DNA from: Mesorhizobium sp.
GTDB lineage: Bacteria > Pseudomonadota > Alphaproteobacteria > Rhizobiales > Rhizobiaceae
Direction: 5' to 3'
Length of the DNA stretch: 64,000 bases
Assembly: GCA_004020315.1 (NCBI GenBank)
Contig: SAQG01000016.1
Coordinates: 82,422 to 146,421, forward strand
Shown one piece after another: positions 44,526 to 53,629 of this stretch. Numbering within the stretch: position 1 is the stretch's first letter; every line of letters begins with the position of its first letter. The position numbers and the translations under genes were made by a program. The notes below the pieces were generated by a model. It made no database searches and was not told the origin of the DNA. It saw only the letters and a list, made by a program, of their open reading frames with translations.

Positions 44526-45359
44526 ATGAACAGATATTCGACCTTCGGCACCGCGCTGCACCGCCTGGCGATCCTTTGCTACGTGGTCTTTGCGCTGTTC
44601 CCGCTGTTCTGGCTGTTGAAAGTATCGGTGACGCCGAACGACCTGCTCTATTCGGAGGGCGTGCGGATGTGGCCGTCGCGGATGAGCTTTGAACATTTCC
44701 GCTTCGTGCTCGCCCACAGCGCATTCCCGGTCTTCTTCAGGAACAGCATGATCGTTGCCGGCGCGACGGCCGTGATCGTGACGCTGCTTGCGTCCCTCTC
44801 TGGCTATGCGCTGTCGCGTTTCACCTTCCGCGGCAAATACTGGCTGGTCGCGCTGATGCTGCTCACCCAGATGTTTCCATTGGTGATGCTGGTCGCGCCG
44901 ATCTTCAAGATGCTCTCGCCGCTAGGGCTGACCAACAGCCTGACCGGGCTGGTGGTCGTCTACACCGCCTTCAACATCCCCTTCGCGACGTTCCTGATGC
45001 AGTCGTTTTTCGACGGCATCCCTAAGGAGTTGGAGGAGGCGGCCAAGATCGATGGCGCCACGCAGTTCATGGCGTTTCGCCAGATCGTGCTGCCGCTGAC
45101 GCTGCCCGGCATTGCCGCGACGTTGGGCTTTGTATTCACCGCCGCATGGAGCGAATTGCTATTCGCGCTGATGCTGATTTCGGGCAACAGCGCCGCCACG
45201 TTTCCGGTCGGTCTGCTCACCTTCGTGTCGAAGTTTTCGGTCGATTTCGGGCAGATGATGGCGGCCGGCGTGCTGGCGCTGATCCCGGCCTGCCTCTTCT
45301 TCCTGTTCATCCAGCGCTATCTGGTCCAGGGCCTGACGGCCGGTGCGGTCAAGGGCTGA
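44526..45359 (+). CDS. Sugar ABC transporter permease, MalG/UgpE type
   Basis: 277 residues, six helices. The EAA loop is EEAAKIDGATQFMAFRQIVLPL, followed by AWSELLFALMLI and the C-terminal GLTAGAVKG typical of MalG-type subunits. It begins 22 bases after the first permease. Confidence 0.94.
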   Translation: MNRYSTFGTALHRLAILCYVVFALFPLFWLLKVSVTPNDLLYSEGVRMWPSRMSFEHFRFVLAHSAFPVFFRNSMIVAGATAVIVTLLASLSGYALSRFTFRGKYWLVALMLLTQMFPLVMLVAPIFKMLSPLGLTNSLTGLVVVYTAFNIPFATFLMQSFFDGIPKELEEAAKIDGATQFMAFRQIVLPLTLPGIAATLGFVFTAAWSELLFALMLISGNSAATFPVGLLTFVSKFSVDFGQMMAAGVLALIPACLFFLFIQRYLVQGLTAGAVKG

Positions 45360-45369
45360 GTGAGGTTTC

Positions 45370-46464
<1,095 letters not shown>

Positions 46465-46500
46465 TCCTCCTTTCGGCCTCTCAGATCATTCGAATTTCCC

Positions 46501-46532
46501 CAGAACCGGTTCCCACCTTTGCGTCCGATGCT
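46501..46532 (-). repeat. Second copy of the dispersed AGCATCGGAC element
   Basis: Read on the minus strand it starts AGCATCGGACGCAAAGGTGG and continues GAACCGGTTCTG. It lies in the 192-base gap after the transporter operon and matches 37754-37783 over the first ten bases, with a GTGG further on. Confidence 0.45.
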
Positions 46533-46656
46533 ATTCTCTATCTTGGCGCCGCCGAATTCGATACGACATCGATCTCGGCCTCGACATGCTCTTGGACGAA
46601 ATGGAACGCGCCCGCGGCGGCGCCAATGCTAATATCCGGGCAAGGTACTCGAGCGC

Positions 46657-47271
46657 ATGCGCTTTCTGTTTCTTCTGATCCTGCTCGCCGGCACCGGCAT
46701 CGGCGTCGTCTATCCCTGGGCGATAACCAATTTCTCTGGCCATGAGATCGGCAGCTGGCGGGTCTTCGAACAGGGCCGGTTCAAGCCGGTCACGGTGCCG
46801 CTCACCGCCCGTGACGCGCCGGTGCGGGTTCTGGTTGACCTCACCGCCAGGACCGAACGCATCGTCGTCTCGCAACAGCGCACCGTGCTGACGCTGACTG
46901 CCGCCACTGGCGGCAGGACGGTGCTCGCCTCGACACTGCAGTTCAACCATTCGGAAAATCCGCGCCAGGTCAGCCCGCAGCTGCCGGACAAGATCTTTCG
47001 CGACGAGGCAGGCCTGATCCCGACCGTCAGCCCGGGCCCCTATATCTTCACCGTCGGCCCAGGCGACGCCGAGGGCATCGAGATGCGGGCGGTGGATCTC
47101 GTGCTGCGCTCCGGCGTAGGCGAGATCGACCGCCGGGCGCGGCCGGTCGGCTTCTCGCTGATGGCGGCCGGCCTCATCGGGCTGCTGTTGGCGTTGCGTT
47201 TCGGTGGCCGGCGGCCACAAAATCCGAATTCGGAGCCGCCACCGCCGCGTTGGGGCAGGGGCTCGAATTAG
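46657..47271 (+). CDS. Membrane-anchored protein of unknown function
   Basis: 204 residues. An N-terminal helix (MRFLFLLILLAGTGIGVVYP) and a C-terminal helix (FSLMAAGLIGLLLALRF) flank a periplasmic domain of about 130 residues of mainly beta character. The tail is short and cytoplasmic (RRPQNPNSEPPPP). I do not recognise a family. It ends 3 bases before rlmJ, so the two are probably co-transcribed. Confidence 0.75.
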   Translation: MRFLFLLILLAGTGIGVVYPWAITNFSGHEIGSWRVFEQGRFKPVTVPLTARDAPVRVLVDLTARTERIVVSQQRTVLTLTAATGGRTVLASTLQFNHSENPRQVSPQLPDKIFRDEAGLIPTVSPGPYIFTVGPGDAEGIEMRAVDLVLRSGVGEIDRRARPVGFSLMAAGLIGLLLALRFGGRRPQNPNSEPPPPRWGRGSN

Positions 47272-47274
47272 CTC

Positions 47275-48120
47275 GTGAATTACCGCCACGCCTATCACGC
47301 CGGAAACTTCGCCGATGTCGTCAAGCACGTCGTGCTGAGCCGGCTCGTCGAATATCTGAAACAGAAGGATAAGGCGTTTCGCGTCATCGACACCCATGCC
47401 GGCATCGGCCGCTACGACCTGTCGTCCACTGAAGCGCAAAAGACCGGCGAATGGCAAGGCGGCATCGGCCGGCTTGTCGATGCCGCAATGGACGCGCCGG
47501 CAGCAGCACTTCTGGCGCCTTATCTGGAAGCCGTCCGTTCGCTCAATCCCGAAGGCGGCGTGAAAAAATACCCGGGCTCGCCGCTGATCGCTCGTTATCT
47601 CATGCGCAGGCAGGACCGGCTGTCGGCGATCGAATTGCATCGCCAGGATGTCGCGAAGCTGAGGGCGCTGTTCCAAGGCGATTTCCAGACCCGGGTGATC
47701 GAGCTCGATGGCTGGCTGGCGCTCGGCGCGCATCTGCCGCCGAAGGAAAAGCGCGGCCTCGTGCTGGTCGATCCGCCCTTCGAGGAGGAGGGCGAGTTCG
47801 CCCGCCTCGTCGACGGGTTGCAGAAAGCCCACAAGCGCTGGCCGGGCGGCATCTATGGGCTGTGGTACCCGGTCAAGGACCGCAAGGCGGTTGCCGCCTT
47901 CCGGAAGGCGTTGGTGCAGTCGGGCATTCCGAAGCTGCTCGATATCGGTTTCGAGATCAGGCCGCCATCGGCCGAGCCCAGCCTCGACGGCAGCGGCATG
48001 GTGGTGGTCAACCCGCCGTTCACTCTGGAGCGCGAGCTGCGCACGCTGCTGCCGGCCTTGCACAAATTGCTTGTCGTTGAAAAACCGGCGCACTGGACGC
48101 TGGAATGGGTGGCGGCGTAG
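47275..48120 (+). CDS. rlmJ: 23S rRNA (adenine2030-N6)-methyltransferase
   Basis: 281 residues. RlmJ methylates A2030 of 23S rRNA. The family N-terminus MNYRHAYHAGNFADVVKHVV is exact; the SAM region is IDTHAGIGRYDL; the catalytic motif is LVDPPFEEEGEF; and NPPFTLERELR follows. The start codon is GTG 47275, three bases after the upstream stop, with no clear RBS, which suggests translational coupling. Confidence 0.95.
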   Translation: MNYRHAYHAGNFADVVKHVVLSRLVEYLKQKDKAFRVIDTHAGIGRYDLSSTEAQKTGEWQGGIGRLVDAAMDAPAAALLAPYLEAVRSLNPEGGVKKYPGSPLIARYLMRRQDRLSAIELHRQDVAKLRALFQGDFQTRVIELDGWLALGAHLPPKEKRGLVLVDPPFEEEGEFARLVDGLQKAHKRWPGGIYGLWYPVKDRKAVAAFRKALVQSGIPKLLDIGFEIRPPSAEPSLDGSGMVVVNPPFTLERELRTLLPALHKLLVVEKPAHWTLEWVAA

Positions 48121-48251
48121 GGCGACAGAGGTATCCGCGCGCTTGTCTTGGCTGAAGGCGATTTCAAACTAAGAAACCATCGTCTCTACAACCGCTTGAC
48201 CGCGCGCAAGCGAATCCGCACAGTGCGCGCAATCGACCATAAGAGGCTGCC

Positions 48252-48704
48252 ATGACTCGCTTCGCCCAATCCGCCCTAGCCGCACTGATCGCCCTTTGCA
48301 CGCCGCTCGCCACGCCCCTCGCTGTCACCCAGGTAGCAAAGGCGGCCGACCTTGCCGTCTATATCGACGAAGACAGCGGCGTTTGCGGTGAGGCCTGGGT
48401 GCTGAACAAGATCACCAGCCGCTTCTCCTACCAGGTGCACCACGTGCCGAATCTGCCCGACGTCGAGATCACCGAATTCCAGCGGATCCACCAGCACCGC
48501 TATCTGCCAGCCAACGAAACCTGGCCGATCGGCCGCCGCTATTGCGGCGCCACCGTCACCCTGTCCGACGGCCACGCCCGCACCATCTGGTATCTGATCG
48601 AGGAAGGGCAGGGCTTTGCCTCGATCGGCGACAATGTCGAATTCTGTGTCGCGGGCTTCGACCGCTGGATGGTCTACAACGGCCGCTGCCGCGTCCTGCG
48701 CTGA
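48252..48704 (+). CDS. Secreted cysteine-containing protein of unknown function
   Basis: 150 residues with a signal peptide of about 32 residues ending near VAKAAD. The mature part has four cysteines (SGVCGEAW, RRYCGATV, VEFCVAGF, NGRCRVLR), suggesting two periplasmic disulfides. AGAGG lies 6 bases before ATG 48252. No family is recognised. Confidence 0.75.
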   Translation: MTRFAQSALAALIALCTPLATPLAVTQVAKAADLAVYIDEDSGVCGEAWVLNKITSRFSYQVHHVPNLPDVEITEFQRIHQHRYLPANETWPIGRRYCGATVTLSDGHARTIWYLIEEGQGFASIGDNVEFCVAGFDRWMVYNGRCRVLR

Positions 48705-48830
48705 ACGCGCATTCTCTGTTTCCGACTTTTTAGCGCGGGCGGAGTAACCGACCGCCACCGTTTTCACGCGGCGCGGCATTCGCGGGAAGCGCGCGGTCTG
48801 CGGTCACGAGTTGCGGGGAAACAGAGCTGC

Positions 48831-49628
48831 ATGGACTCGCTTGTCTTCATTGTTGCAATCGGGGCAGTTGTTGCAGGCTTCGTGCAGGGGCTGTCCGGGT
48901 TCGCGTTCAGCCTTGTTGCCATGTCGTTTTGGGTTTGGACAGTAGAGCCGCAGCTGGCTGCTGCCATGGCGGTCTTTGGGGCGCTCACCGGCCAGATTAT
49001 CGCCGCCATCACCGTGCGGCGAGGCTTCGACTTAAAGCTTCTGCTGCCATTCCTCGTCGGCGGGATTGTGGGGATTCCGGTCGGTGTCGCCATCCTGCCG
49101 CTGCTGGACATGCAGCTGTTCAAGTTGGTCTTCGGCGCGCTGCTGGTCACCTGGTGTCCGCTGATGCTCTTTGCTCGTCATATCCCTCGCATAACGGTCG
49201 GCGGTCATGTTGCCGACGGTGCGATAGGGTTGATTGGCGGCGTCATGGGTGGGCTTGGCGGCTTCACCGGCCCGGTTCCGACGCTGTGGTGCGTGCTGCG
49301 CCAATGGGAAAAGGACAGGCAGCGCATTGTCATTCAGAATTTCAATCTGGCGACCCTGTCTCTGACAATGGTCGCCTATATTGCGGCCGGAAAGATCAAG
49401 GTCGAGATGCTGCCGATGTTCGCTATCGTCGCGCCCGCCATGTTGATACCGACGCTTCTCGGAGCGAGGCTCTACATCGGCATGAGCGAAGCAACGTTTC
49501 GAAAGATCGTTCTCACACTCTTGGCCGCATCAGGTGCAGCGATGCTGGCATCGGCGTTGCCGCATCTCACGGATTTGAACGGATATGACGCGGCAGAAAT
49601 CCCGCAGATCGACCCAGCCAAAAGGTAA
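48831..49628 (+). CDS. TauE/SafE-family sulfite or anion exporter-like permease
   Basis: 265 residues, eight predicted helices. The start AGFVQGLSGFAFSLVAM and the repeat GLIGGVMGGLGGFTGPVPTLW are the two internal signatures of the family. Members move sulfite, sulfoacetate or related organic anions. There is no sulfur gene next to it, so the substrate is open. Confidence 0.88.
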   Translation: MDSLVFIVAIGAVVAGFVQGLSGFAFSLVAMSFWVWTVEPQLAAAMAVFGALTGQIIAAITVRRGFDLKLLLPFLVGGIVGIPVGVAILPLLDMQLFKLVFGALLVTWCPLMLFARHIPRITVGGHVADGAIGLIGGVMGGLGGFTGPVPTLWCVLRQWEKDRQRIVIQNFNLATLSLTMVAYIAAGKIKVEMLPMFAIVAPAMLIPTLLGARLYIGMSEATFRKIVLTLLAASGAAMLASALPHLTDLNGYDAAEIPQIDPAKR

Positions 49629-50107
49629 GCGGGCGCTGACAGAAACACGCGGCTCACGGCCCCCGCATCGTCCTCGTTGCTCTGCGAAGCTCGCGGTCCA
49701 TAGATCGCCATAGATGCCTAGTCTGTCCGTCATGAATTTCCAGCAGTCTTCGTGAGAACTCTGCTGAGAAATTTGAATGCTAACGTGTCGTGATAGCTCA
49801 TGCCATGTCACATGCTTTGCCATGTCGCATATTTCAGGTCGGGCGCGCAGCAAACGCCGTTAGAATCTCCGACCTTATGGAGAAGGTTGGCCGTGATAGA
49901 GCGCGGAGAATTTCCGTCGCAGAATTCTATCGCAAGGGCGAAGATCAGCAGCGGCATTTTGGGAAATCCGCGCGAGCTTGTGTCGTCTGTAACCAAAACT
50001 TAAACTGCAAAAATCATGCTGATGCTTCGCTGGCTAGACAAGCGCGAGTCAGATATGCATTACGCGCCGGGTCATTAACGGCCGTCGGCACAACGAAGGG
50101 GCATGAT
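49629..50107. other. Intergenic region upstream of the histone-H1-like gene
   Basis: 479 bases, lower in GC than its surroundings. An open frame enters the histone-like gene from 49790, but its composition is unlike protein and the true start has its own RBS. The short repeat CATGCCATGT/GCCATGTCGCAT lies near 49798-49830. It probably holds the promoter and a long leader; nothing else was recognised. Confidence 0.4.
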
Positions 50108-50560
50108 ATGGCTAAACAGTCATCCAAAGCGCCGGCATCCAAGTCACCGGCAAAGAAGGCACCGGCAAAGAATGCACCAGTAAAAGCAGTGGCGGCAAAG
50201 GCCGCAGCCGCTGTGAAGAAAGCAGCACCTGCTGCCAAGCCGAAGGCCGCCGTGGCCAAGGCAAAAGCAGCACCGGCCAAGAAGCCGGCCGCGAAAGCCG
50301 CGGCAAAGCCGGCAGTGAAGAAAGCAGCACCTGCCAAGGCTGCACCCGCTAAGGCAAAAGCAGCGCCGGCCAAGAAGCCGGCTGCAAAGGCCGCGGCGAA
50401 GCCGGCAGCGAAGAAAGCAGCACCTGCCAAAGCTGCGCCGGCCAAGAAGGCTGCACCGGCCAAGAAAGCGGCGGCAGCGAAGTCGTCGGGAGCGGTGAAG
50501 AAAGCAGCGCCTGCGGCCAAGCCGAAGGCGAAGGCTGCCCCCGCGAAGGCCAAGAAGTAA
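50108..50560 (+). CDS. Histone-H1-like Lys/Ala/Pro-rich DNA-binding protein
   Basis: 150 residues, almost only Ala, Lys and Pro, in repeated AAPAKKPAAKAAAKPA units. This is the composition of eukaryotic H1 tails and of bacterial H1-like proteins that bind and compact DNA non-specifically. A GAAGGGG RBS sits 6 bases before ATG 50108. There is no folded domain. It contains a near-exact 31-residue tandem duplication (see repeat). A nucleoid role is inferred from composition alone. Confidence 0.8.
   Translation: MAKQSSKAPASKSPAKKAPAKNAPVKAVAAKAAAAVKKAAPAAKPKAAVAKAKAAPAKKPAAKAAAKPAVKKAAPAKAAPAKAKAAPAKKPAAKAAAKPAAKKAAPAKAAPAKKAAPAKKAAAAKSSGAVKKAAPAAKPKAKAAPAKAKK
50261..50446 (+). repeat. Two tandem 93-bp repeats inside the histone-like gene
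   Basis: Copies at 50261-50353 and 50354-50446 differ at only a few, mostly third-codon, positions. Each encodes 31 residues beginning AKAAPAKKPAAKAAAKPA. An in-frame period keeps the gene open whatever the copy number, so length variation between strains is expected. Confidence 0.8.
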
Positions 50561-51015
50561 TCGCGTTTCTTCGCTCGCGGAGGACAGTGCTGAAGACGGT
50601 TGAGGGCGGGTGCCGGACAGGCGCCTCGCTCGCAGGGTCAGTGCTCGGGCAAGAACAGAGGCGGAGGGAAGACAGCTTTTCGCAGCTCCCAGGGCTTCGC
50701 CGGACGGCGAAGTCCGGTGGTGCATTTCTCTGTGCCCGGAGAGAAATTCTCGGTGCAAGGCCGAGTTGGTCAGGTTCGGATCTGTCTGACCTGTTCAGAT
50801 TCTCTTAGGCTGCAACTGCCGTACGCTCATTTGCCTCAGGATCGGGGAGGAGGACGGTCGTTCGCCGTGGCGCCCGGTTTTCCGCCTGTGGGCTGTTGAT
50901 CATGTCGGAATGTCCGGCCAACAGTGTCGCGGAAATGGATCATGCGCGAATTCAAAGTGCTACAGCGTCCTTTGCGCGTCCACGCGCTCTGTACTCGGCA
51001 AACAGGAACCCGATC
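50561..51015. other. Intergenic region between the histone-like gene and GST
   Basis: 455 bases without a gene I can support. Frames present are short and lack RBSs. No terminator with a T-tract was seen after the histone-like gene, only a weak CGCG-arm hairpin at about 50562-50580. Confidence 0.4.
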
Positions 51016-51612
51016 ATGCCCAGACTGCTCTACGCCTCCACGTCACCCTACAGTTCCAAAGTGCGCATGGCCGCGCTTTATGCCGGTATCGCCGTCGATC
51101 TCGTGCCGATAAAAACCGAAGACAAACCGGCCGAGCTGATCGACGCCAATCCGCTCGGCAAGATCCCGGTGCTGGTGCTCGACGACGGCCGCTCGATCCA
51201 CGACAGCCGCGCCATTACCCAGCATCTCAACCGCATGTCGAAGAACGCGCTGTTTCCGCGCAATCCCGACAAGCGCCTCGAGGCGGAAGTGCTGGAGGCA
51301 CTGGCCGACGGCATCTGCGACTGCGCGCTGTCGATGGTCTATGAGCGGCGCACGCGCCCCGAAGACATGGTCTACCAGCCTTGGCTAGACCGCCAGTGGG
51401 CGAAGATCACCAGCGCGCTCGATCTGCTCAATGCCGATCCGCCAAAGCTGCCGAAGAAGATCACCGCCGGCCAGCTGGCGCTGCGCGCCTGCCTTGGCTA
51501 TCTCTCACTGCGCTTTGCCGGAAAATGGGAAAAGGGCCGCAACCGGCTGGTCCGCTGGGCAGCGCGTTTCGACGAGAAGTTTCCGGAGCTGAAACCTTGC
51601 GTCCCGGCGTGA
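51016..51612 (+). CDS. Glutathione S-transferase family protein
   Basis: 198 residues. The thioredoxin-like N-terminal domain has the start LLYASTSPYSSKVRMAA (the glutathione-site Ser), then NPLGKIPVLVLDDG and the gamma-site IHDSRAITQHL. A helical C-terminal domain follows. CAGGAA lies 8-9 bases before ATG 51016. The substrate is unknown. Confidence 0.88.
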   Translation: MPRLLYASTSPYSSKVRMAALYAGIAVDLVPIKTEDKPAELIDANPLGKIPVLVLDDGRSIHDSRAITQHLNRMSKNALFPRNPDKRLEAEVLEALADGICDCALSMVYERRTRPEDMVYQPWLDRQWAKITSALDLLNADPPKLPKKITAGQLALRACLGYLSLRFAGKWEKGRNRLVRWAARFDEKFPELKPCVPA

Positions 51613-51741
51613 GCTGGTTCGCACCCACCCAGAGCATTTTGCAGCCAAGTGGGATTACTTGGCGTCGCGGAAATGCGGCTAACAACAAACAGATAGGGTG
51701 CCCAGTTCAATTTGAACGCATCCCGTCCTAGGAAAGGGATC

Positions 51742-51775
51742 ACAAAAAAAGCCGGGCATGAGGCCCGGCTTTTTC
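51742..51775. terminator. Bidirectional terminator between GST and porin genes
   Basis: Stem GCCGGGC/GCCCGGC (51751-51757 with 51763-51769), 5-base loop, seven A before it and five T after it. It therefore works in both directions and serves the convergent GST (+) and porin (-) genes. Confidence 0.9.
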
Positions 51776-51795
51776 GTGTCGTGGCTTGGATGTAT

Positions 51796-52446
51796 TTAGA
51801 ACTTCATACCGACGCCGAAGGTGACGCGGTTGTCGGTCGACTTGACCTTGCCGATACCGTCGAAGTCCTTGTCACCGAAGTCGGTGTAGCGATACTCGAC
51901 ACGGCCGAACACATTGTCGGTGATCTTGATGTCGGTACCGACGCCGGCCGTCCAGCCGAGCATGGTGTTTTCGTCGCTGGAGCCAGCGGCTTCGATTTCC
52001 TGGTTCTTGAGCGCGCCACCGGCGGTGCCGTAGAGCAGGATCTCCGGGGTGACGGCGTAGCCGAGGCGGGCGCGCAGCGAGCCTTCGAAGCCGCCCTTGG
52101 CCTCGACGCCACCATCGTCGCCCTCGATGCCGCTATAGCCTATATCGGCTTCAGCACCGTACACGAAGTTCTCCTGCTGCCACTGGTAGCCGCCGAAGAT
52201 ACCGCCGACGAATCCATCGGTGTCGACGTCAACGCCGATATCGTCGGCATCAGCATGACCGCTGAAGCCGTAGCCGACGCTCACGCCGGCATAGGGACCG
52301 GCCCAGGAAGCGACCGGAAGTTCGGCGATCGGGGCGGGTGCCGGCGGCTCTTCCGAGATCACGTCAGCAGCATAGGCGGTTCCGCCGAGGGCGAAGAGCC
52401 CGAACGCCACCGCGAGCGGTCGCGCAAATTTAAGATTGGCTTGCAT
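51796..52446 (-). CDS. Omp25/RopB-type outer membrane beta-barrel protein
   Basis: 216 residues. A signal peptide ends at AYAAD. The N-terminal mature part is Pro/Ala-rich (SEEPPAPAPIAELP), followed by an eight-stranded barrel (WAGPYAGVSVGYGFSG; FVGGIFGGYQW; YGAEADIGYSG; GSLRARLGYA; ENTMLGWTAGVG; RVEYRYTDFG) and a C-terminal Phe needed for outer-membrane insertion. This is the family of Brucella Omp25/31 and rhizobial RopB, surface proteins of host-associated rhizobia. Asp/Gly-rich loops suggest cation binding. Confidence 0.9.
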   Translation of the reverse strand: MQANLKFARPLAVAFGLFALGGTAYAADVISEEPPAPAPIAELPVASWAGPYAGVSVGYGFSGHADADDIGVDVDTDGFVGGIFGGYQWQQENFVYGAEADIGYSGIEGDDGGVEAKGGFEGSLRARLGYAVTPEILLYGTAGGALKNQEIEAAGSSDENTMLGWTAGVGTDIKITDNVFGRVEYRYTDFGDKDFDGIGKVKSTDNRVTFGVGMKF

Positions 52447-52852
52447 TGTTCTTTACTCCTTAAGCCACAGGCACAGGCTTGCTTTCACGAGCGCCCTCAA
52501 CCCGCCGGGGGGAAAAACGGATCTGGCGCTCAACGGTTCCGAATGTCGTGTCAAAATGCGGCTGAAGCGAACCTGAACTTGGGTCATTCCCCGGCACGAA
52601 TGTGGCCGAACTTTGACGTTGCATCTGCGCAACAGATGGTGCCAGGAGGTTTTGCCGTGCCGCGCTGAACACCGCTTGGTGCAAGGAGTCCGGCGCCCTA
52701 TATTGCGTTCTGGCAGGCCGAGTCCTGGCCATAGTCGAAGACCGCTCCGGCCGCTTTGCCACAATGCTGCCCAAGGTACGAACGGCATTTAACGCTTGCC
52801 CGGCCATATTTCGCCGGCGGGCTGAAATCGAGGCCCATTGAGGATTGACAGG
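52447..52852. other. Divergent intergenic region between the porin and SDR genes
   Basis: 406 bases with no supported gene. It must include the porin promoter and leader (minus) and the promoter of the SDR-uvrC operon (plus). No repeat or RNA was recognised. Confidence 0.4.
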
Positions 52853-53629
52853 ATGAGCAAGGCCGCTGGAACGGTGCTGGTGACGGGTGGGGGCAAGCGG
52901 ATCGGCAAGGCGATCGTCGAGGATCTTGCCGCGAACGGTTTTGCCGTCGCCATCCATTGCAACCGCTCGCGGGCCGAGGCGGAAGCGTTGGCCGCGCGGA
53001 TCAACGGCGGTCATTTTGGCCAGGATGGCCGCGCTGCCGTGGTTGCCGCCGACTTGACCGACATGGCCGCGGTCGGCGACCTGATCGGCCGCGCCGAAGC
53101 CGCGCTCGGACCTGTTACACTGCTGGTCAACAATGCCTCGCTGTTCGTGGACGATACGGTTCAGGACGTCGACTGGCTTGCCTGGGACCGCCATTTCGCC
53201 ATCCACGTGAAGGCGCCTGCACTTTTAGCGCAAAAGTTCGCCCGCGCGCTGCCGGAAGGCCAGGAAGGGCTGATCGTCAATATGATCGACCAGCGCGTCT
53301 GGCGCCCGACGCCGCGCTATTTCTCCTATGCGTTGTCCAAATCGACATTGTGGGCAGAGACGCAGATGATGGCGCAGGCGCTGGCACCCCGTATTCGCGT
53401 CAACGCCATCGGTCCCGGCCCGACGCTGAAGAGCGCGCGCCAGGGGGACAGCGATTTTGCCGCGCAAGTCGACGGCCTGATCCTGAAGCGCGGCCCGGAA
53501 TTGCCTGAATTCGGCGCCACCATCCGCTATCTCTGGCAAGCGCGCTCGGTCACCGGCCAGATGATCGCGCTCGACGGCGGCCAGCACCTTGCATGGCAGA
53601 CGCCGGATGTGACAGGCATTGTCGAATGA
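52853..53629 (+). CDS. SDR-family oxidoreductase, pteridine-reductase/FolM-like
   Basis: 258 residues. The cofactor motif is TGGGKRIGKAI, a G-x-R-I-G form seen in pteridine and dihydromonapterin reductases (FolM). NNASLF, the active site SYALSK and IGPGPTLKS follow. Folate or pterin reduction is inferred from this motif. AGGA precedes ATG 52853. The stop overlaps uvrC (ATGA). Confidence 0.85.
   Translation: MSKAAGTVLVTGGGKRIGKAIVEDLAANGFAVAIHCNRSRAEAEALAARINGGHFGQDGRAAVVAADLTDMAAVGDLIGRAEAALGPVTLLVNNASLFVDDTVQDVDWLAWDRHFAIHVKAPALLAQKFARALPEGQEGLIVNMIDQRVWRPTPRYFSYALSKSTLWAETQMMAQALAPRIRVNAIGPGPTLKSARQGDSDFAAQVDGLILKRGPELPEFGATIRYLWQARSVTGQMIALDGGQHLAWQTPDVTGIVE

Noticed and set aside
43475..44551. 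358-codon minus-strand frame opposite the first permease
   Set aside because: Gln/Arg/Asp-rich shadow of a permease with a clear EAA loop.
46531..48093. 520-codon open frame on the minus strand opposite the 46657 gene and rlmJ
   Set aside because: The plus strand encodes an exact RlmJ; the antisense peptide has no recognisable motif.
49790..50107. Extension of the histone-like protein to 49790
   Set aside because: Composition changes abruptly, and a good RBS precedes ATG 50108.
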